Of a DNA stretch of 64,000 nt, positions 50,959-61,160 are shown piece after piece. This stretch comes from Synechococcus sp. CC9605. Lineage in GTDB: Bacteria > Cyanobacteriota > Cyanobacteriia > PCC-6307 > Cyanobiaceae. The notes below the pieces were generated by a model. It did no database searches. It saw only the letters and a program-made list of their open reading frames with translations, and was not told the DNA's origin. The translations under genes and the position numbers were made by a program. Location of the stretch: contig NC_007516.1 in assembly GCF_000012625.1 (NCBI RefSeq), positions 1,116,001-1,180,000 of the forward strand. Reading direction: 5' to 3'. The first letter of the stretch is position 1; the number at the start of each line of letters is the position of its first letter.

Positions 50959-51411
50959 GTGGCGGTTAAAGCGATGCTCCGTATCGGGGGCTTTTGTTTA
51001 GCTCTCCCCCTTCTTGCCATCTTTTGGCCCCTGGTGTCGGCCCAGGCTCAGCAAATGGCTGACGCAGGCGTCATCACGATTGAGTCCGATCTGCAATCGG
51101 CCGACAACGGCACGGGTGTGATCACTGCCAGCGGCAATGTTCGCCTGGTGCATGCCGGTCGTGGCTTGGTGGCCACAAGCAGACAGGCCCAGTACTTCAC
51201 GGAGGAAGACCGGATTGTGCTGAGTGGTGATGTGGATGTGATTCAGGCCAATGGCAACCAGCTCCGCGCTGATCGCTTTACTTATCTGCTGGAGGAAGGT
51301 CGCGCGATCGCCAGCCCCGTTCCTGGCCAGCAGGTGTTCAGTCAGTGGTCGCTCACTCCCGGCCAACCCGTGCTCGACGTTCAGACCGAGACAACCACGG
51401 TGACTCGATGA
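50959..51411 (+). CDS. lptA: LptA-like periplasmic LPS transport protein
   Basis: A 150-residue protein. A signal peptide (LRIGGFCLALPLLAIFWPLV, then SAQAQQ) precedes an OstA/LptA beta-jellyroll (GVITASGNVRLVHAGRGLVA and RIVLSGDVDVIQANGNQLRA). LptA bridges inner- and outer-membrane components of lipopolysaccharide export. GTG 50959 is used; ATG 50974 would also leave a complete signal peptide. It overlaps lptB by four bases. Confidence 0.87.
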   Translation: MAVKAMLRIGGFCLALPLLAIFWPLVSAQAQQMADAGVITIESDLQSADNGTGVITASGNVRLVHAGRGLVATSRQAQYFTEEDRIVLSGDVDVIQANGNQLRADRFTYLLEEGRAIASPVPGQQVFSQWSLTPGQPVLDVQTETTTVTR

Positions 51412-52136
51412 CCCTGGAACTGTCGAATGTCTCCATCACCCTTGGGGGCCGCCAGTTGCTGAAGGGCTTGGATCTGAAGCTTTCCCCCGGTGAGGTGGTC
51501 GGCCTGCTGGGGCCCAACGGAGCTGGAAAAACCACCACCTTCAATCTGGTGATCGGTCTGCTCTCCCCTGATCAGGGTGATGTGACCGTGAACGGTGAGC
51601 GTGTCACCGACCTCCCCATGCCGGAGCGAGCACGGCTTGGGGTGGGTTATCTGCCCCAGGAAGCTAGTGTTTTTCGCAATCTCACGGTGCGTGAAAACCT
51701 GGATATCGCCCTTGAACAGACCGATCTCAGTTCCGAACAGCGACGGGAGCGGCGCCAGCAGCTGATTGAAGACTTTCACCTCACCGTGTTCATCAACCGG
51801 CTTGGCTTCCAACTTTCCGGGGGGGAACGTCGCCGTTGCGAAGTGGCCCGGGCGCTGGCATCGGGTGCCAACGGACCGACGTATCTCCTTTTGGATGAAC
51901 CCTTCGCCGGTGTTGACCCCCTCGCGGTGGCGGACCTGCAGTTGCTGATCGAGGGGTTGCGGTCTCGGGGCATGGGGATTCTGATTACCGATCACAACGT
52001 GCGGGAAACCCTGGCCACCACTGATCGGGCTTACATCCTCAACGATGGTGCGGTGTTGGCTGCAGGACGGTCCGAGGAGGTGGCGGCTGATCCACAGGTG
52101 CGTCGTTATTACCTCGGGGAAGGATTCCAACTGTGA
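51408..52136 (+). CDS. lptB: LPS export ABC transporter ATPase LptB
   Basis: A 242-residue ATPase. Walker A is GPNGAGKTTT, the Q-loop region LPQEASVFRNLTVRENL, the signature LSGGERRRCEVARALA, Walker B LLLDEPFAGVDP, and ITDHNVRETL contains the switch histidine, all as in LptB. It drives extraction of lipopolysaccharide by LptF/G. Start and stop overlap lptA and lptF, giving a compact lpt operon. Confidence 0.96.
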   Translation: MTLELSNVSITLGGRQLLKGLDLKLSPGEVVGLLGPNGAGKTTTFNLVIGLLSPDQGDVTVNGERVTDLPMPERARLGVGYLPQEASVFRNLTVRENLDIALEQTDLSSEQRRERRQQLIEDFHLTVFINRLGFQLSGGERRRCEVARALASGANGPTYLLLDEPFAGVDPLAVADLQLLIEGLRSRGMGILITDHNVRETLATTDRAYILNDGAVLAAGRSEEVAADPQVRRYYLGEGFQL

Positions 52137-53296
52137 TGGTGGACCGTCTCAAACGGGCCACCTGGATGCGGCTGGATCTCTTGGATCGTTGGTTGCTCAA
52201 GGAGCTTCTGGGTCCGCTGCTGTTCTTCATTGCTCTGTTCACTCTTCTGCTGCTCACCGGTGGCGTGATGTTTGAACTGGTGCGGCAGATGGTCGATAAG
52301 AACCTGCCGATCACGATTGCGGTTCAGGTTCTGTTGTTCAGCATTCCCCGTTGGTTGGCCTTCTCTGTTCCGATCGGAACGTTGATGGCGTCGTTGTTCG
52401 TGTTCACCCGCCTTTCGGCGAACAGTGAACTCACTGCCCTGCGAAGCCTTGGGATCACCACAGTGCGGATGATCAGCGCGGCCCTCGCCCTCTCCATGGT
52501 GATGACGCTCTTCACCTTCGTCCTCAACGACGTGGTGGTCCCTCGTAGCCAACGCTATGCAGAGGTCACCCTCAAGCGTTCATTGGGGCGTTCCCTCGCC
52601 AGTGAGACAGGACGCGACATCATTTATCCCCGTTTCGGGACTCGCTTCGATTCCGACGGCGAAGAAGACGGCAAGGGACTGAATCAACTCTTCTATTCGA
52701 GAAAGTTTCAGGACGGTGAAATGGCGGATGTGACGGTTCTGGATTTCACCCGATCCGGCTTCACCCAGATGCTGCGTGCGGATCGGGCGATCTGGAATGA
52801 GGACCAGGCCAGCTGGGACTTTCTTGATGGCCAGATTCTGACCCTGGCCGCCAACGGCAGCTCAACCAAGGCTGATTTCGATCGTTACGTCTATCCCCTT
52901 GGTTCAGGACCGGTGCGCCTGGCAGGAATTGAGAAGGATGCCGTCAACATGACTGTTGCTGAAGCTTTGCAGGCCCAGAGGCTGTATGAAGAGGCCGGCA
53001 GCATCAAGGAGGCCCGCAAGATTCGTGTGCGGATCCAGGAGAAGTTCACGGTTCCCATGGCTTGTCTGGTGTTTGGCTTGTTTGGAGCCACCCTTGGCGC
53101 TCAGCCCAGTTACCGAAGCAGCCGAAGCTTCTCGTTCGTGCTCACCCTCGGGATCATCGCTGTTTATTACGTGATCGGTTTCAGCTTCAGTTCCCTTGGG
53201 GTGAAGGGAACTCTTCCACCGATCCTGGCGGCCTGGCTGCCTGTGATGTTGTTTCTCGGGGCGGGTGGTCTATTGCTGAAACAGGCCAGTCGCTGA
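52133..53296 (+). CDS. lptF: LptF/LptG family permease
   Basis: A 387-residue YjgP/YjgQ family permease. Three N-terminal helices begin [20 protein letters not shown], a periplasmic jellyroll follows at about 130-285, and three C-terminal helices from about 295 include [20 protein letters not shown]. Cyanobacteria often encode one such permease, which may act as a homodimer with LptB. The start is GTG 52133 or ATG 52136; they differ by one codon. Confidence 0.93.
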   Translation: MMVDRLKRATWMRLDLLDRWLLKELLGPLLFFIALFTLLLLTGGVMFELVRQMVDKNLPITIAVQVLLFSIPRWLAFSVPIGTLMASLFVFTRLSANSELTALRSLGITTVRMISAALALSMVMTLFTFVLNDVVVPRSQRYAEVTLKRSLGRSLASETGRDIIYPRFGTRFDSDGEEDGKGLNQLFYSRKFQDGEMADVTVLDFTRSGFTQMLRADRAIWNEDQASWDFLDGQILTLAANGSSTKADFDRYVYPLGSGPVRLAGIEKDAVNMTVAEALQAQRLYEEAGSIKEARKIRVRIQEKFTVPMACLVFGLFGATLGAQPSYRSSRSFSFVLTLGIIAVYYVIGFSFSSLGVKGTLPPILAAWLPVMLFLGAGGLLLKQASR

Positions 53297-53316
53297 TTGG
53301 CCGAGGCAGAATCGCA

Positions 53317-54249
53317 GTGTCTTTGGGAAACGGTGTGTTGAACACGCCTTTTGAGCTGGTCACCAGTCTTGGATTTGCAGGCTTCGTGTTGCTGCTGCTG
53401 GCCATGCCTCTGGCTTTCTGGGCGGTGTCCAGCCAGTCCCGCGCTGGCTTGGTTCGGCTTCTGGTGGCCGTCGCCAACCTTCTGTTCACAGCTCAGCTGA
53501 TTTTGCGCTGGTGGCAATCGGGCCACTTCCCGATCAGCAACCTCTACGAATCCCTTTGCTTCCTTGCCTGGGCTTGCACCCTCACCCAGCTGCTGGTGGA
53601 ACGGGCCTGGCCGTCTCCCATCGTTGCGGCAGCAGCCACCCCCATGGGCCTGGGTTGCATTGCCTTCGCCAGCTTCGCCTTGCCCGATCAATTGCAGTCA
53701 GCGGCTCCTCTGGTTCCTGCCCTGCGCTCCAGCTGGTTGGTGATGCATGTGAGCGTGATCATGGTGAGCTATGCCGCCTTGCTTGTGGGATCTCTGCTCT
53801 CCTTGGCGGTCTTGGTCACGGATCGCGACCAATCCCTGGAACTCAGGAGCAGTTCCATTGGCAGTGGTGGATTTCGTCAGGCGGCTTCGATCGCGAATGG
53901 TGGTTCTGTTCAGCTGCAATCGGTTCAGCTGAGCACCAATGAACAACTCGACAGCCTCAGTTACCGCACGATCACGGTTGGGTTCCTGATGCTCACGGTG
54001 GGCATCGTGAGTGGTGCTGTTTGGGCGAATGAAGCCTGGGGCAGCTATTGGAGCTGGGATCCCAAGGAAACCTGGGCCTTGATCTGCTGGCTGGTCTACG
54101 CCGCTTATCTGCACACCCGCCTCAGCCGCGGTTGGCAGGGTCGACGCCCAGCTCTTGTTGCAGTGGTGGGTCTTGTGGTGATCGCTGTTTGCTACATCGG
54201 CGTGAATCTGCTGGGCATTGGCTTGCACAGTTACGGCTGGTTTTTCTGA
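53317..54249 (+). CDS. ccsA: Cytochrome c biogenesis protein CcsA
   Basis: A 310-residue system II haem-handling protein with about eight membrane helices. The WWD haem-binding motif is [20 protein letters not shown]. Conserved histidines flank it ([13 protein letters not shown], and the GLHSYGWF end). CcsA works with CcsB to attach haem to cytochromes c6, cM and f. GTG 53317 is the first start after the lptF stop, from which it is separated by 20 bases. Confidence 0.93.
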   Translation: MSLGNGVLNTPFELVTSLGFAGFVLLLLAMPLAFWAVSSQSRAGLVRLLVAVANLLFTAQLILRWWQSGHFPISNLYESLCFLAWACTLTQLLVERAWPSPIVAAAATPMGLGCIAFASFALPDQLQSAAPLVPALRSSWLVMHVSVIMVSYAALLVGSLLSLAVLVTDRDQSLELRSSSIGSGGFRQAASIANGGSVQLQSVQLSTNEQLDSLSYRTITVGFLMLTVGIVSGAVWANEAWGSYWSWDPKETWALICWLVYAAYLHTRLSRGWQGRRPALVAVVGLVVIAVCYIGVNLLGIGLHSYGWFF

Positions 54250-54278
54250 CCAACTGCCTGCGTCTTCTCGATTAGGGC

Positions 54279-54755
54279 TCAACCACCATCGATCTGACAT
54301 CCGACCAGGGCACCGCCAACGGCTCCAGCGGGAATTGACCAGATCCAGTTGTCCTTTTTGGCGAGCGCGCCTCCCAAGGCTCCACCAAGAACACCACCGG
54401 CGAGACTTCCCTCCAAACAGGAATTGTTGTCCCCAGCAGCAGGGGCCTCGACGACGGTTTTTCCGCTTGACGTTGTTGGTGAATGATTTGGATGGTTGTG
54501 GGCGCGGTGCCCCTGCTGGTGCTTATGGCTTTTGCCCCCATGGAAATGCAGGGTCTTTGGACAAGGGCGTTCGACCCTCTCCTCTCGACTGCTGACGTAC
54601 CCAGGCTTGTCCCGGGTTCCGGGATGGTAGGTCTCAACGTATTGATTCTGATAGCAAGTCTTCGCCCTTGAGTAAGTGTTGTTGGCTATGGATGGTTGAT
54701 TCACAACTGTCGTCAAAACGACTCCTGTAATGAGTCCAGAAAAAATATTCTTCAT
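54279..54755 (-). CDS. Secreted protein with C-terminal glycine zipper, unknown
   Basis: A 158-residue protein. A signal peptide (KNIFSGLITGVVLTTVV, then NQPSIANN) leads to a basic, His-rich middle (KSHKHQQGHRAHNHPNHS). The C-terminal LAGGVLGGALGGALAKK and AGAVGGALVGCQ resemble glycine-zipper (Rick_17kDa or OmpA-like) membrane-associated segments. The histidine-rich stretch might bind metal. Function unknown. ATG 54755 gives the signal peptide a proper N-region. Confidence 0.65.
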   Translation of the reverse strand: MKNIFSGLITGVVLTTVVNQPSIANNTYSRAKTCYQNQYVETYHPGTRDKPGYVSSREERVERPCPKTLHFHGGKSHKHQQGHRAHNHPNHSPTTSSGKTVVEAPAAGDNNSCLEGSLAGGVLGGALGGALAKKDNWIWSIPAGAVGGALVGCQIDGG

Positions 54756-54898
54756 GACGGAGAAGTTGGTTTGTTGATTCATTCTGCATTCCCGAACGAG
54801 AAAGAGTCTGACAACTTCAGTTGGATCTATGACAGGATGCATCTGGACGTCAACTTATTGTTTTTTGTTGTATTCATTGTAGTGAGTTTTTTCACTTT

Positions 54899-54926
54899 GA
54901 TTAATCCCCCAGATGAGGGATTAATC
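54899..54926. other. 10-bp perfect inverted repeat
   Basis: GATTAATCCC (54899-54908) and GGGATTAATC (54917-54926) around an eight-base loop, in an AT-rich stretch (54756-55171) that holds no convincing gene. A rightward open frame with a hydrophobic segment (54837-55037) is possible but poor. The repeat could be a terminator-like or regulatory structure. Confidence 0.5.
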
Positions 54927-55087
54927 CTTACGCTCATATCCCCCATTTCAGGGATGTTGCGCGCCGGCTCAGTTTGTAAAGCCAGTACACCACCAGTGGA
55001 AGAGATTCTTGAGCTGCATGCCTGCAGCTGTGGATGAACTGCATGGTGGAGATGTGGGTCTGGCAGCGAAAGCGGCCGCCACAAGGG

Positions 55088-55151
55088 GATCGAGGCCTTA
55101 CGGACTCTCCCCACCACTCAGGGGGGATCGAGGTCCACATGGACTCTCCCC
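55088..55151. repeat. Imperfect tandem repeat upstream of the RlpA-like gene
   Basis: Two copies of a unit of about 37 bases: GATCGAGGCC..GGACTCTCCCC and GATCGAGGTCC..GGACTCTCCCC. They differ at a few positions and end just before the start of the broken lipoprotein gene. They could be a duplicated regulatory segment. Confidence 0.6.
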
Positions 55152-55171
55152 CCACACTCTTCACAACTCCG

Positions 55172-55561
55172 ATGAGAATCACTTTTTCGTTGGTGTCCCC
55201 TGTCGTCGGGCTTGTGCTGCTGGTCGTTACAGGCTGTTCCCGCAACAAGGTCGAGAACACCCAGCCCAACCACGATGTTTAACCTGCAACGGAGAAGCCT
55301 GTTGTTGGTCGGGCCACTTGGTATGGGCCTGGTTTCTACGGAAACAAAACCGCCAGTGGTGAGATCCTTCGGAGGAACACCCTGACGGCTGCCCACGGCC
55401 AGTTGCCTCTTGGGACGAAGGTGAAAGTGACGCGCGAAGACACCAATGAAAGTGTGATTGTGGTGATCAACGATCGAAAACCCTTCAAGGAGGACACAAT
55501 CATCGATCTTGCCCATGGAGCTGAAGATCAATTGGGGATCGATGAAGACGATGAAGCCTAA
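55172..55561 (+). pseudogene. RlpA-like lipoprotein gene interrupted by an in-frame TAA
   Basis: From ATG 55172 the frame gives a lipoprotein signal peptide (SPVVGLVLLVVTGCSRN, with a lipobox cysteine). A TAA stops it at 55280-55282. Without any shift it then continues PATEKPVVGRATWYGPGFYG, with TASGE, LTAAHGQLPLGTKVKV and a final IIDLAHGAEDQLGI. That is a double-psi beta-barrel (RlpA) domain of about 80 residues. One base change would restore 129 codons. It is a recent pseudogene, a sequence error, or a readthrough case. Confidence 0.75.
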
Positions 55562-56277
55562 GTAAGCGTCGAGGTTCTCGATTGAACCCATTGGCCACAC
55601 CGATCCACGAGGGAAGAGACCTTCTGGTTTTGGTGTCGCTTCGCACCCTGTCTTGAAATGTTGAAGCCCTATTGAGACGAGTGCTCGCTGAGCACTGACG
55701 TTGATGTTTCGGACTCTTCTGCTTGTGAGCGGAGATAACGCTTCCGCTGCGCCGATTCCAGACCAGACAGCAGGACTGCACGTCTGGTCGGAGCGACCGG
55801 TTGAGGTCGGTCAAGACCTCGAAGAAGTGGATGAATTCCTCGTCTGCTCATGCCGTTTTTTCGGATATGGGTGAATCTCGCGTCGTGACCTGTGGTCCAT
55901 CGCGTTAGTAAATAATTTCATGATCGTCAATCTTGTTTTGTGATCCACGTCACTGATTGGCGTAATGGTATTCCTGCGGTGGTTGTCCTCTCAGGACATG
56001 CATCAGACGATCGGGCAAAAAGGAAGGCCACCCCTGCACAGGGATGGCCTGAACCTTGTTGGCGTTCTTTGAAGCTGAACGAAGCGTCTGGCTGTATGGC
56101 TTGTCAGGCCAGTCAGGCAGCTTCTAGATCTTGCTCAGTTGGACTGTCGTCACGCATGGGACGCCTCCGACTTCGACAGTCCCAGCATCGCTCAGAGAAG
56201 ATGCTCGGATCATCCGTATTTCAACTCAGCGGCAGGGAGGAAAAGCGGAGCAAGCTCGATCCTCAAAGTTAACAGAA
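55562..56277. other. Intergenic stretch without confident genes
   Basis: About 715 bases. A 57-codon rightward frame at 55705-55875 (MFRTLLLVSGDNASAAPIPD at its start) has weak protein character. A hairpin AGGCCA-CCCC...GGG-TGGCCT lies at about 56026-56051 and could be a terminator. No RNA gene is recognised. Confidence 0.45.
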
Positions 56278-56406
56278 CTATTGAGCCAAATGTTGAAGAA
56301 CAGCACCGATATTCATGCTCCCTTTGAGATAACCGGCAAAAGCAAATGCGATCACACTGGCATTAAGCGCCAGAAATGCAGCAACCAATTTGACGTCATC
56401 GTTCAT
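56278..56406 (-). CDS. Possible 42-residue membrane protein
   Basis: A short frame reads MNDDVKLVAAFLALNASVIA followed by FAFAGYLKGSMNIGAVLQHL and AQ. It has acidic N-terminal residues and one strong membrane helix, with a soluble end. The clean hydrophobic pattern is unlike random sequence here, but no good ribosome-binding site is seen. Tiny proteins of this kind occur in photosynthetic complexes; its role is unknown. Confidence 0.5.
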   Translation of the reverse strand: MNDDVKLVAAFLALNASVIAFAFAGYLKGSMNIGAVLQHLAQ

Positions 56407-56502
56407 CCATTGATTATCGGAGGCTAGTTGGTGTCACTGTGGCCTCCAATTCTTTGGAGATGATGAAACTGTTCAAGCGCTTGGTTCTTTGTTGAAGTGA
56501 TC

Positions 56503-56531
56503 ACAAAAAAGCCCGGCATGGGCTGCCGGGC
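56503..56531 (-). terminator. Rho-independent terminator of rpe
   Basis: GCCCGGCA (56511-56518) pairs with TGCCGGGC (56524-56531). Leftward it is followed by a run of T residues. It lies 28 bases after the rpe stop. Confidence 0.92.
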
Positions 56532-56559
56532 TTGGGGTGCTCAGTTGATGGCCTGCTGA

Positions 56560-57243
56560 TCAGGCAAGAACGGCTTCCTTGCTGCTGCTGTTGCGGATGC
56601 CTTTGATCGCTTCGGCGTAATCGGGTTGGTTGAATACGCCGGAGCCAGACACAATCGCGTTGGCACCTGCTTCGATCACCTTCCAGGCATTACCGGCTTT
56701 GATGCCGCCATCCACTTCGATCCAGGGATCGAGACCCTTCTCATCGCACATGCGGCGCAGGTCACGGATTTTCTGAACCTGGTTTTCGATGAAGCTTTGG
56801 CCGCCGAAACCGGGGTTGACGCTCATGATCAGCACCAGATCGCAGAGCTCGAGGCAGTACTCGAGGGTGTCGAGTGGAGTTGAGGGATTCAGGACAGCAC
56901 CGGCTTTTTTGCCCAGGTCTTTGATCTGAGCCAGGTTCCGGTGCAGGTGCGGGCAGGCCTCAACCTGCACAGAAATGATGTCGGCACCGGCTTTGGCGAA
57001 GTCAGGGACGTACTTCTCCGGCTCAACGATCATCAGATGAACGTCCAGGGGCTTCTGGGTCACCGGACGCAGCGCCTCAACAATCAGCGGTCCAATGGTG
57101 ATGTTCGGAACAAAGCGGCCGTCCATCACATCCACATGGATCCAATCCGCACCGGCTTCGTCCACGGCTTTCACTTCTTCGCCGAGGCGTGCGAAGTCAG
57201 CCGACAGGATCGACGGCGAGATCACCAGGGGCTTGGTGCTCAT
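56560..57243 (-). CDS. rpe: Ribulose-phosphate 3-epimerase
   Basis: A 227-residue TIM barrel that interconverts ribulose 5-phosphate and xylulose 5-phosphate in the Calvin and pentose-phosphate cycles. [34 protein letters not shown] (metal and catalytic His-Asp), [17 protein letters not shown] and WIEVDGGI are all as expected. The start is at [10 protein letters not shown]; the frame upstream is not used. It is divergent from glpX, 150 bases away. Confidence 0.96.
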   Translation of the reverse strand: MSTKPLVISPSILSADFARLGEEVKAVDEAGADWIHVDVMDGRFVPNITIGPLIVEALRPVTQKPLDVHLMIVEPEKYVPDFAKAGADIISVQVEACPHLHRNLAQIKDLGKKAGAVLNPSTPLDTLEYCLELCDLVLIMSVNPGFGGQSFIENQVQKIRDLRRMCDEKGLDPWIEVDGGIKAGNAWKVIEAGANAIVSGSGVFNQPDYAEAIKGIRNSSSKEAVLA

Positions 57244-57393
57244 GGATGAGGAGCGCGAAGTGCCGGGTGATTTTAGGGACTCCTGCAACCACTGATACAG
57301 TGAGCCGCGCTCAGAAGTCGAGATCCACTGCGGCGACGGCCAACTGCCCGTCCAGAAGATCTCGCCAACCCGTCCCACCTCATCCGGAGTCCC

Positions 57394-58398
57394 GTGGATC
57401 AGACCCTCATTCAGGAAATTCTCGAGATCGTCGAGCAGGCCGCCATCGCTTCCGCCTCGCTCTCCGGCAAAGGCCTGAAGGATGAAGCCGACGCATTGGC
57501 CGTTGATGCCATGCGCAAGCGCATGAATCAGATCCAGATGCAAGGCCGCATCGTGATCGGCGAGGGGGAACGTGATGAAGCCCCGATGCTCTACATCGGA
57601 GAAGAGGTCGGCACCGGCACTGGCCCTGGTGTTGATTTTGCTGTCGACCCCTGCGAAGGCACCAACCTCTGCGCCTTCAACCAGCGCGGCTCCATGGCTG
57701 TTCTCGCCGCTTCCGATCGGGGCGGTCTGTTCAATGCCCCCGACTTCTACATGAAGAAGTTGGCTGCTCCTCCAGCAGCCAAGGGGAAGGTGGACATCCG
57801 CAAATCAGCCACTGAAAACATCAAGATCCTTAGCGAGTGCCTGGGTCTCCCCGTCGACGAGCTGAACATCGTTGTGATGGATCGCGCCCGTCACAAGGAC
57901 CTGATCGCTGAGATACGTGGCACCGGCGCTCGCATCCAGCCCATCTCTGATGGAGACGTTCAGGCCGCCATCGCCTGCGGTTTCGCTGGCACCGGAACCC
58001 ACTGCCTGATGGGCATCGGCGCTGCCCCTGAGGGTGTGATTTCAGCCGCTGCCATGCGCGCTCTTGGTGGCCACTTCCAGGGCCAACTGGTGTACGACCC
58101 CGCGATTGCTCAGACCTCCGAATGGGCTGACATGACCAAAGAGGGCAACCTTGCGCGTCTCGCTGAGATGGGCATTGCTGACCCCGACAAGGTCTACGAA
58201 GCCGAGGAGCTGGCCTGCGGCGAGCATGTTTGTTTCGCTGGCAGCGGCATCACGGATGGTCTGCTCTTCAATGGCGTTAAGTTCGAAAAGGACTGCACCC
58301 GCACAAGCAGCCTGGTGATCAGCAATCTGGATAACACCTGCCGCTTCACCAACACCGTGCACATCAAAGAAGACGCCCAGAGCATTGCTCTGAGCTGA
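57394..58398 (+). CDS. glpX: Fructose-1,6-/sedoheptulose-1,7-bisphosphatase, class II
   Basis: A 334-residue GlpX-type enzyme that acts on both fructose 1,6- and sedoheptulose 1,7-bisphosphate in the cyanobacterial Calvin cycle. [20 protein letters not shown] and [20 protein letters not shown] carry metal-binding residues. The later [16 protein letters not shown]-like region ([16 protein letters not shown]) and [20 protein letters not shown] fit the family. GTG start; hemA follows after 31 bases in the same direction. Confidence 0.95.
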   Translation: MDQTLIQEILEIVEQAAIASASLSGKGLKDEADALAVDAMRKRMNQIQMQGRIVIGEGERDEAPMLYIGEEVGTGTGPGVDFAVDPCEGTNLCAFNQRGSMAVLAASDRGGLFNAPDFYMKKLAAPPAAKGKVDIRKSATENIKILSECLGLPVDELNIVVMDRARHKDLIAEIRGTGARIQPISDGDVQAAIACGFAGTGTHCLMGIGAAPEGVISAAAMRALGGHFQGQLVYDPAIAQTSEWADMTKEGNLARLAEMGIADPDKVYEAEELACGEHVCFAGSGITDGLLFNGVKFEKDCTRTSSLVISNLDNTCRFTNTVHIKEDAQSIALS

Positions 58399-58429
58399 TC
58401 GTCACCCATTGGTTGAGAGGAACGTCTTC

Positions 58430-59728
58430 ATGCATATCTCCGTCGTCGGCCTCAGTCATCGCACGGCACCGGTGGAGATCCGGGAACGGCTCAGTATTCC
58501 TGAGCAGACCATGGAGACTTCCCTTCAATCGCTCCGCGGTAATGAGCAGGTGCTCGAGGCATCAATCCTCAGCACCTGCAACCGGCTTGAGATTTACACC
58601 CTGGTCCGCAATCCGGACCTCGGCGTGTCTGCTGTCAGCGACTTTCTCAGCAGCCACTCCGGTCTTGAAACGGGCGAGCTGACGCCTCACCTGTTCAGTT
58701 ACCACCATGAAGACGCTGTCGATCACCTCATGCGGGTGGCAGCTGGTCTCGACAGCCTTGTGCTGGGGGAGGGACAGATTCTGTCCCAGGTGAAGAAAAT
58801 GATGCGGCTAGGTCAGGAGCACAAATCTCTGGGACCGATCCTGAATCGATTGCTCACCCAGGCTGTTACCACCGGCAAACGCGTCCGCAGCGAAACCAAC
58901 CTCGGAACAGGGGCTGTGTCGATCAGCTCTGCTGCCGTTGAGCTTGCTCAGCTCAAGCTCGGCCAATCCCGGGGACTGGATCATCTGGTCACCCTGGAAA
59001 GCGAGCAGATCGCTGTTGTCGGTGCCGGGCGCATGAGCCGTCTGTTGCTTCAGCACTTGCAGGCCAAGGGTGCCTCCGGTGTTGTTCTGCTGAACCGCAC
59101 TGTTGAGCGGGCCGAGCAGCTCTCGGCCGATTTCCCCGATCTTCCTGTTCAATGCAGGCCGCTCACGGATCTGGATCAGTACCTGAGCACCTGCTCGCTG
59201 ATGTTCACCAGCACCGCCGCTGATGATCCGATCATTGATGCCGCACGTCTGGCTCCTCTGAACCGTCGCAGCAAGCTGCGCCTGATCGACATCGGTGTGC
59301 CGCGCAACATCGCTGCCGATGCTGCCGACGTGAACGGCGTTGAATCCCACGATGTTGACGACCTTCAAGAGGTCGTTGCCCGTAACCAGGAAGCCCGTCA
59401 GGCCATGGCTCGGGAGGCAGAGCAGTTGCTTCAGCAGGAAGCGCAGCAGTTCCTCGAGTGGTGGGACAGCCTTGAGGCCGTGCCGACCATCAACCAGCTG
59501 CGGTCCTCGATGGAGTCGATCCGTACGGAGGAACTCCAGAAAGCCCTCAGCCGAATGGGCCCTGACTTCTCAGCCCGGGAACGCAAGGTTGTTGAGGCTC
59601 TAAGCAAGGGCATCATCAACAAAATTCTCCACACGCCGGTGACCCAGCTGCGGGCTCCTCAGACCCGTCAGGATCGCCAACAGGCTCTTCGAATTGTCGA
59701 AAGACTGTTCGATTTGGAAGCATCTTGA
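58430..59728 (+). CDS. hemA: Glutamyl-tRNA reductase
   Basis: A 432-residue GluTR, the first committed enzyme of tetrapyrrole synthesis. It reduces glutamyl-tRNA to glutamate-1-semialdehyde. HISVVGLSHRTAPVEIRERL starts the catalytic domain, and ILSTCNRLEIY holds the nucleophilic cysteine. GEGQILSQVKKMMRLGQEH and the NADPH motif VVGAGRMSRLLLQHL follow. The C-terminal dimerisation helix is intact. ATG 58430 is chosen over TTG 58409. With gun4 and chlP in this window it supports chlorophyll supply. Confidence 0.96.
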   Translation: MHISVVGLSHRTAPVEIRERLSIPEQTMETSLQSLRGNEQVLEASILSTCNRLEIYTLVRNPDLGVSAVSDFLSSHSGLETGELTPHLFSYHHEDAVDHLMRVAAGLDSLVLGEGQILSQVKKMMRLGQEHKSLGPILNRLLTQAVTTGKRVRSETNLGTGAVSISSAAVELAQLKLGQSRGLDHLVTLESEQIAVVGAGRMSRLLLQHLQAKGASGVVLLNRTVERAEQLSADFPDLPVQCRPLTDLDQYLSTCSLMFTSTAADDPIIDAARLAPLNRRSKLRLIDIGVPRNIAADAADVNGVESHDVDDLQEVVARNQEARQAMAREAEQLLQQEAQQFLEWWDSLEAVPTINQLRSSMESIRTEELQKALSRMGPDFSARERKVVEALSKGIINKILHTPVTQLRAPQTRQDRQQALRIVERLFDLEAS

Positions 59729-59738
59729 GTTTTTGAGC

Positions 59739-59759
59739 GATTCAGTCGCGATCTGAATC
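59739..59759 (+). other. Small hairpin after hemA
   Basis: GATTCAG (59739-59745) pairs with CTGAATC (59753-59759) around TCGCGAT, eleven bases after the hemA stop. No T run follows, so termination is uncertain. Confidence 0.4.
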
Positions 59760-59849
59760 CCAGTAATCTCGACTGATTCTTCCCAAAGACGGTTTCGAAG
59801 CCAAAAACTCCGGTAAGTTCTTGCGGCAACGCCGATTTGGGACAGCGGC

Positions 59850-61145
59850 ATGAAGCGCGTCTTGGCCATCATTCTGGGCGGCGGTGCAGGCACTCGCCTG
59901 TATCCGCTCACAAAAATGCGCGCCAAACCGGCCGTTCCCCTGGCAGGCAAATATCGACTGATTGATATTCCGATTAGCAACTGCATCAACTCCGACATCA
60001 ACAAGATGTACGTGATGACGCAGTTCAACAGTGCATCACTGAACCGCCACCTCAGTCAGACCTACAACCTCAGCAATTCCTTCGGTGGAGGTTTTGTTGA
60101 GGTGCTTGCAGCTCAGCAGACCCCCGACAGTCCCACATGGTTTGAGGGCACCGCAGACGCTGTACGCAAATACCAGTGGTTGTTCCAGGAATGGGACGTT
60201 GATGAATATTTGATCCTCTCCGGCGACCAGCTGTACCGGATGGATTACAGCCTCTTCATTGGGCACCACCGCCGCTCAGGCGCTGATCTCACAGTTGCGG
60301 CCCTTCCCGTTGATCCCAAGCAGGCAGAGGCTTTCGGTTTGATGCGGACCGATGAAAACGGCTCGATCAAGGAGTTCCGTGAGAAGCCCAAGGGAGATTC
60401 GCTGCTGGAGATGTCTGTCGACACCTCTCGCTTCGGCTTGAGTGTTGAGTCAGCCAAGGAGCGGCCCTATCTCGCTTCGATGGGTATCTATGTGTTCAGC
60501 CGTCAGACCTTGTTTGATCTGCTCGACAAGCATCCTGGCCACAAGGATTTCGGTAAGGAAATCATTCCCGAGGCTCTCGCCAGGGGCGACAAGCTTCAGA
60601 GCTACGTCTTCGACGACTACTGGGAAGACATCGGCACCATCGGTGCGTTCTATGAAGCCAACCTTGCGCTGACCCAACAACCCACGCCCCCTTTCAGCTT
60701 CTACGACGAGAAGTTCCCCATCTACACGCGTCCTCGCTATTTGCCCCCCAGCAAGCTGGTCGACGCCCAGATCACCAATTCGATTGTTGGTGAAGGCTCG
60801 ATCTTGAAGTCCTGCAGCATCCACCACTGTGTCCTGGGTGTGCGCAGCCGCATTGAAAGTGACTGCGTGCTTCAAGACACTCTGGTGATGGGAGCCGACT
60901 TCTTTGAATCACCCGACGAACGTGCCGTCTTGAAGGAGCGTGGAGGCATTCCTCTTGGCGTTGGCAAGGGCACCACGGTGAAACGTGCCATCCTCGATAA
61001 GAACACCCGCATTGGTTCGGGTGTCTCGATCATCAACAAGGACAACGTGGAAGAAGCCGACCGTTCGGATCAGGGCTTCTACATCCGCAACGGCATTGTG
61101 GTGGTTCAGAAAAACGCCACCATCGCCGATGGAACGGTGATCTGA
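59850..61145 (+). CDS. glgC: Glucose-1-phosphate adenylyltransferase
   Basis: A 431-residue ADP-glucose pyrophosphorylase, the control step of glycogen synthesis. The nucleotide-binding start is [20 protein letters not shown]. Glucose-1-phosphate binding ([20 protein letters not shown] and on) and the C-terminal left-handed beta helix are present. The family is activated by 3-phosphoglycerate and inhibited by phosphate. Full length, its own unit, with a terminator after it. Confidence 0.96.
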   Translation: MKRVLAIILGGGAGTRLYPLTKMRAKPAVPLAGKYRLIDIPISNCINSDINKMYVMTQFNSASLNRHLSQTYNLSNSFGGGFVEVLAAQQTPDSPTWFEGTADAVRKYQWLFQEWDVDEYLILSGDQLYRMDYSLFIGHHRRSGADLTVAALPVDPKQAEAFGLMRTDENGSIKEFREKPKGDSLLEMSVDTSRFGLSVESAKERPYLASMGIYVFSRQTLFDLLDKHPGHKDFGKEIIPEALARGDKLQSYVFDDYWEDIGTIGAFYEANLALTQQPTPPFSFYDEKFPIYTRPRYLPPSKLVDAQITNSIVGEGSILKSCSIHHCVLGVRSRIESDCVLQDTLVMGADFFESPDERAVLKERGGIPLGVGKGTTVKRAILDKNTRIGSGVSIINKDNVEEADRSDQGFYIRNGIVVVQKNATIADGTVI

Positions 61146-61160
61146 GGACAGGAAACGCTC

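Noticed and set aside
51381-52130. 249-codon open frame antisense to lptB
   Set aside because: LptB is complete and overlaps both neighbours as expected for an lpt operon; the antisense frame is a shadow.
54696-55037. 113-codon rightward frame with a hydrophobic stretch
   Set aside because: It overlaps the start of the secreted protein on the other strand and crosses the 10-bp inverted repeat; only the part from 54837 is remotely plausible.
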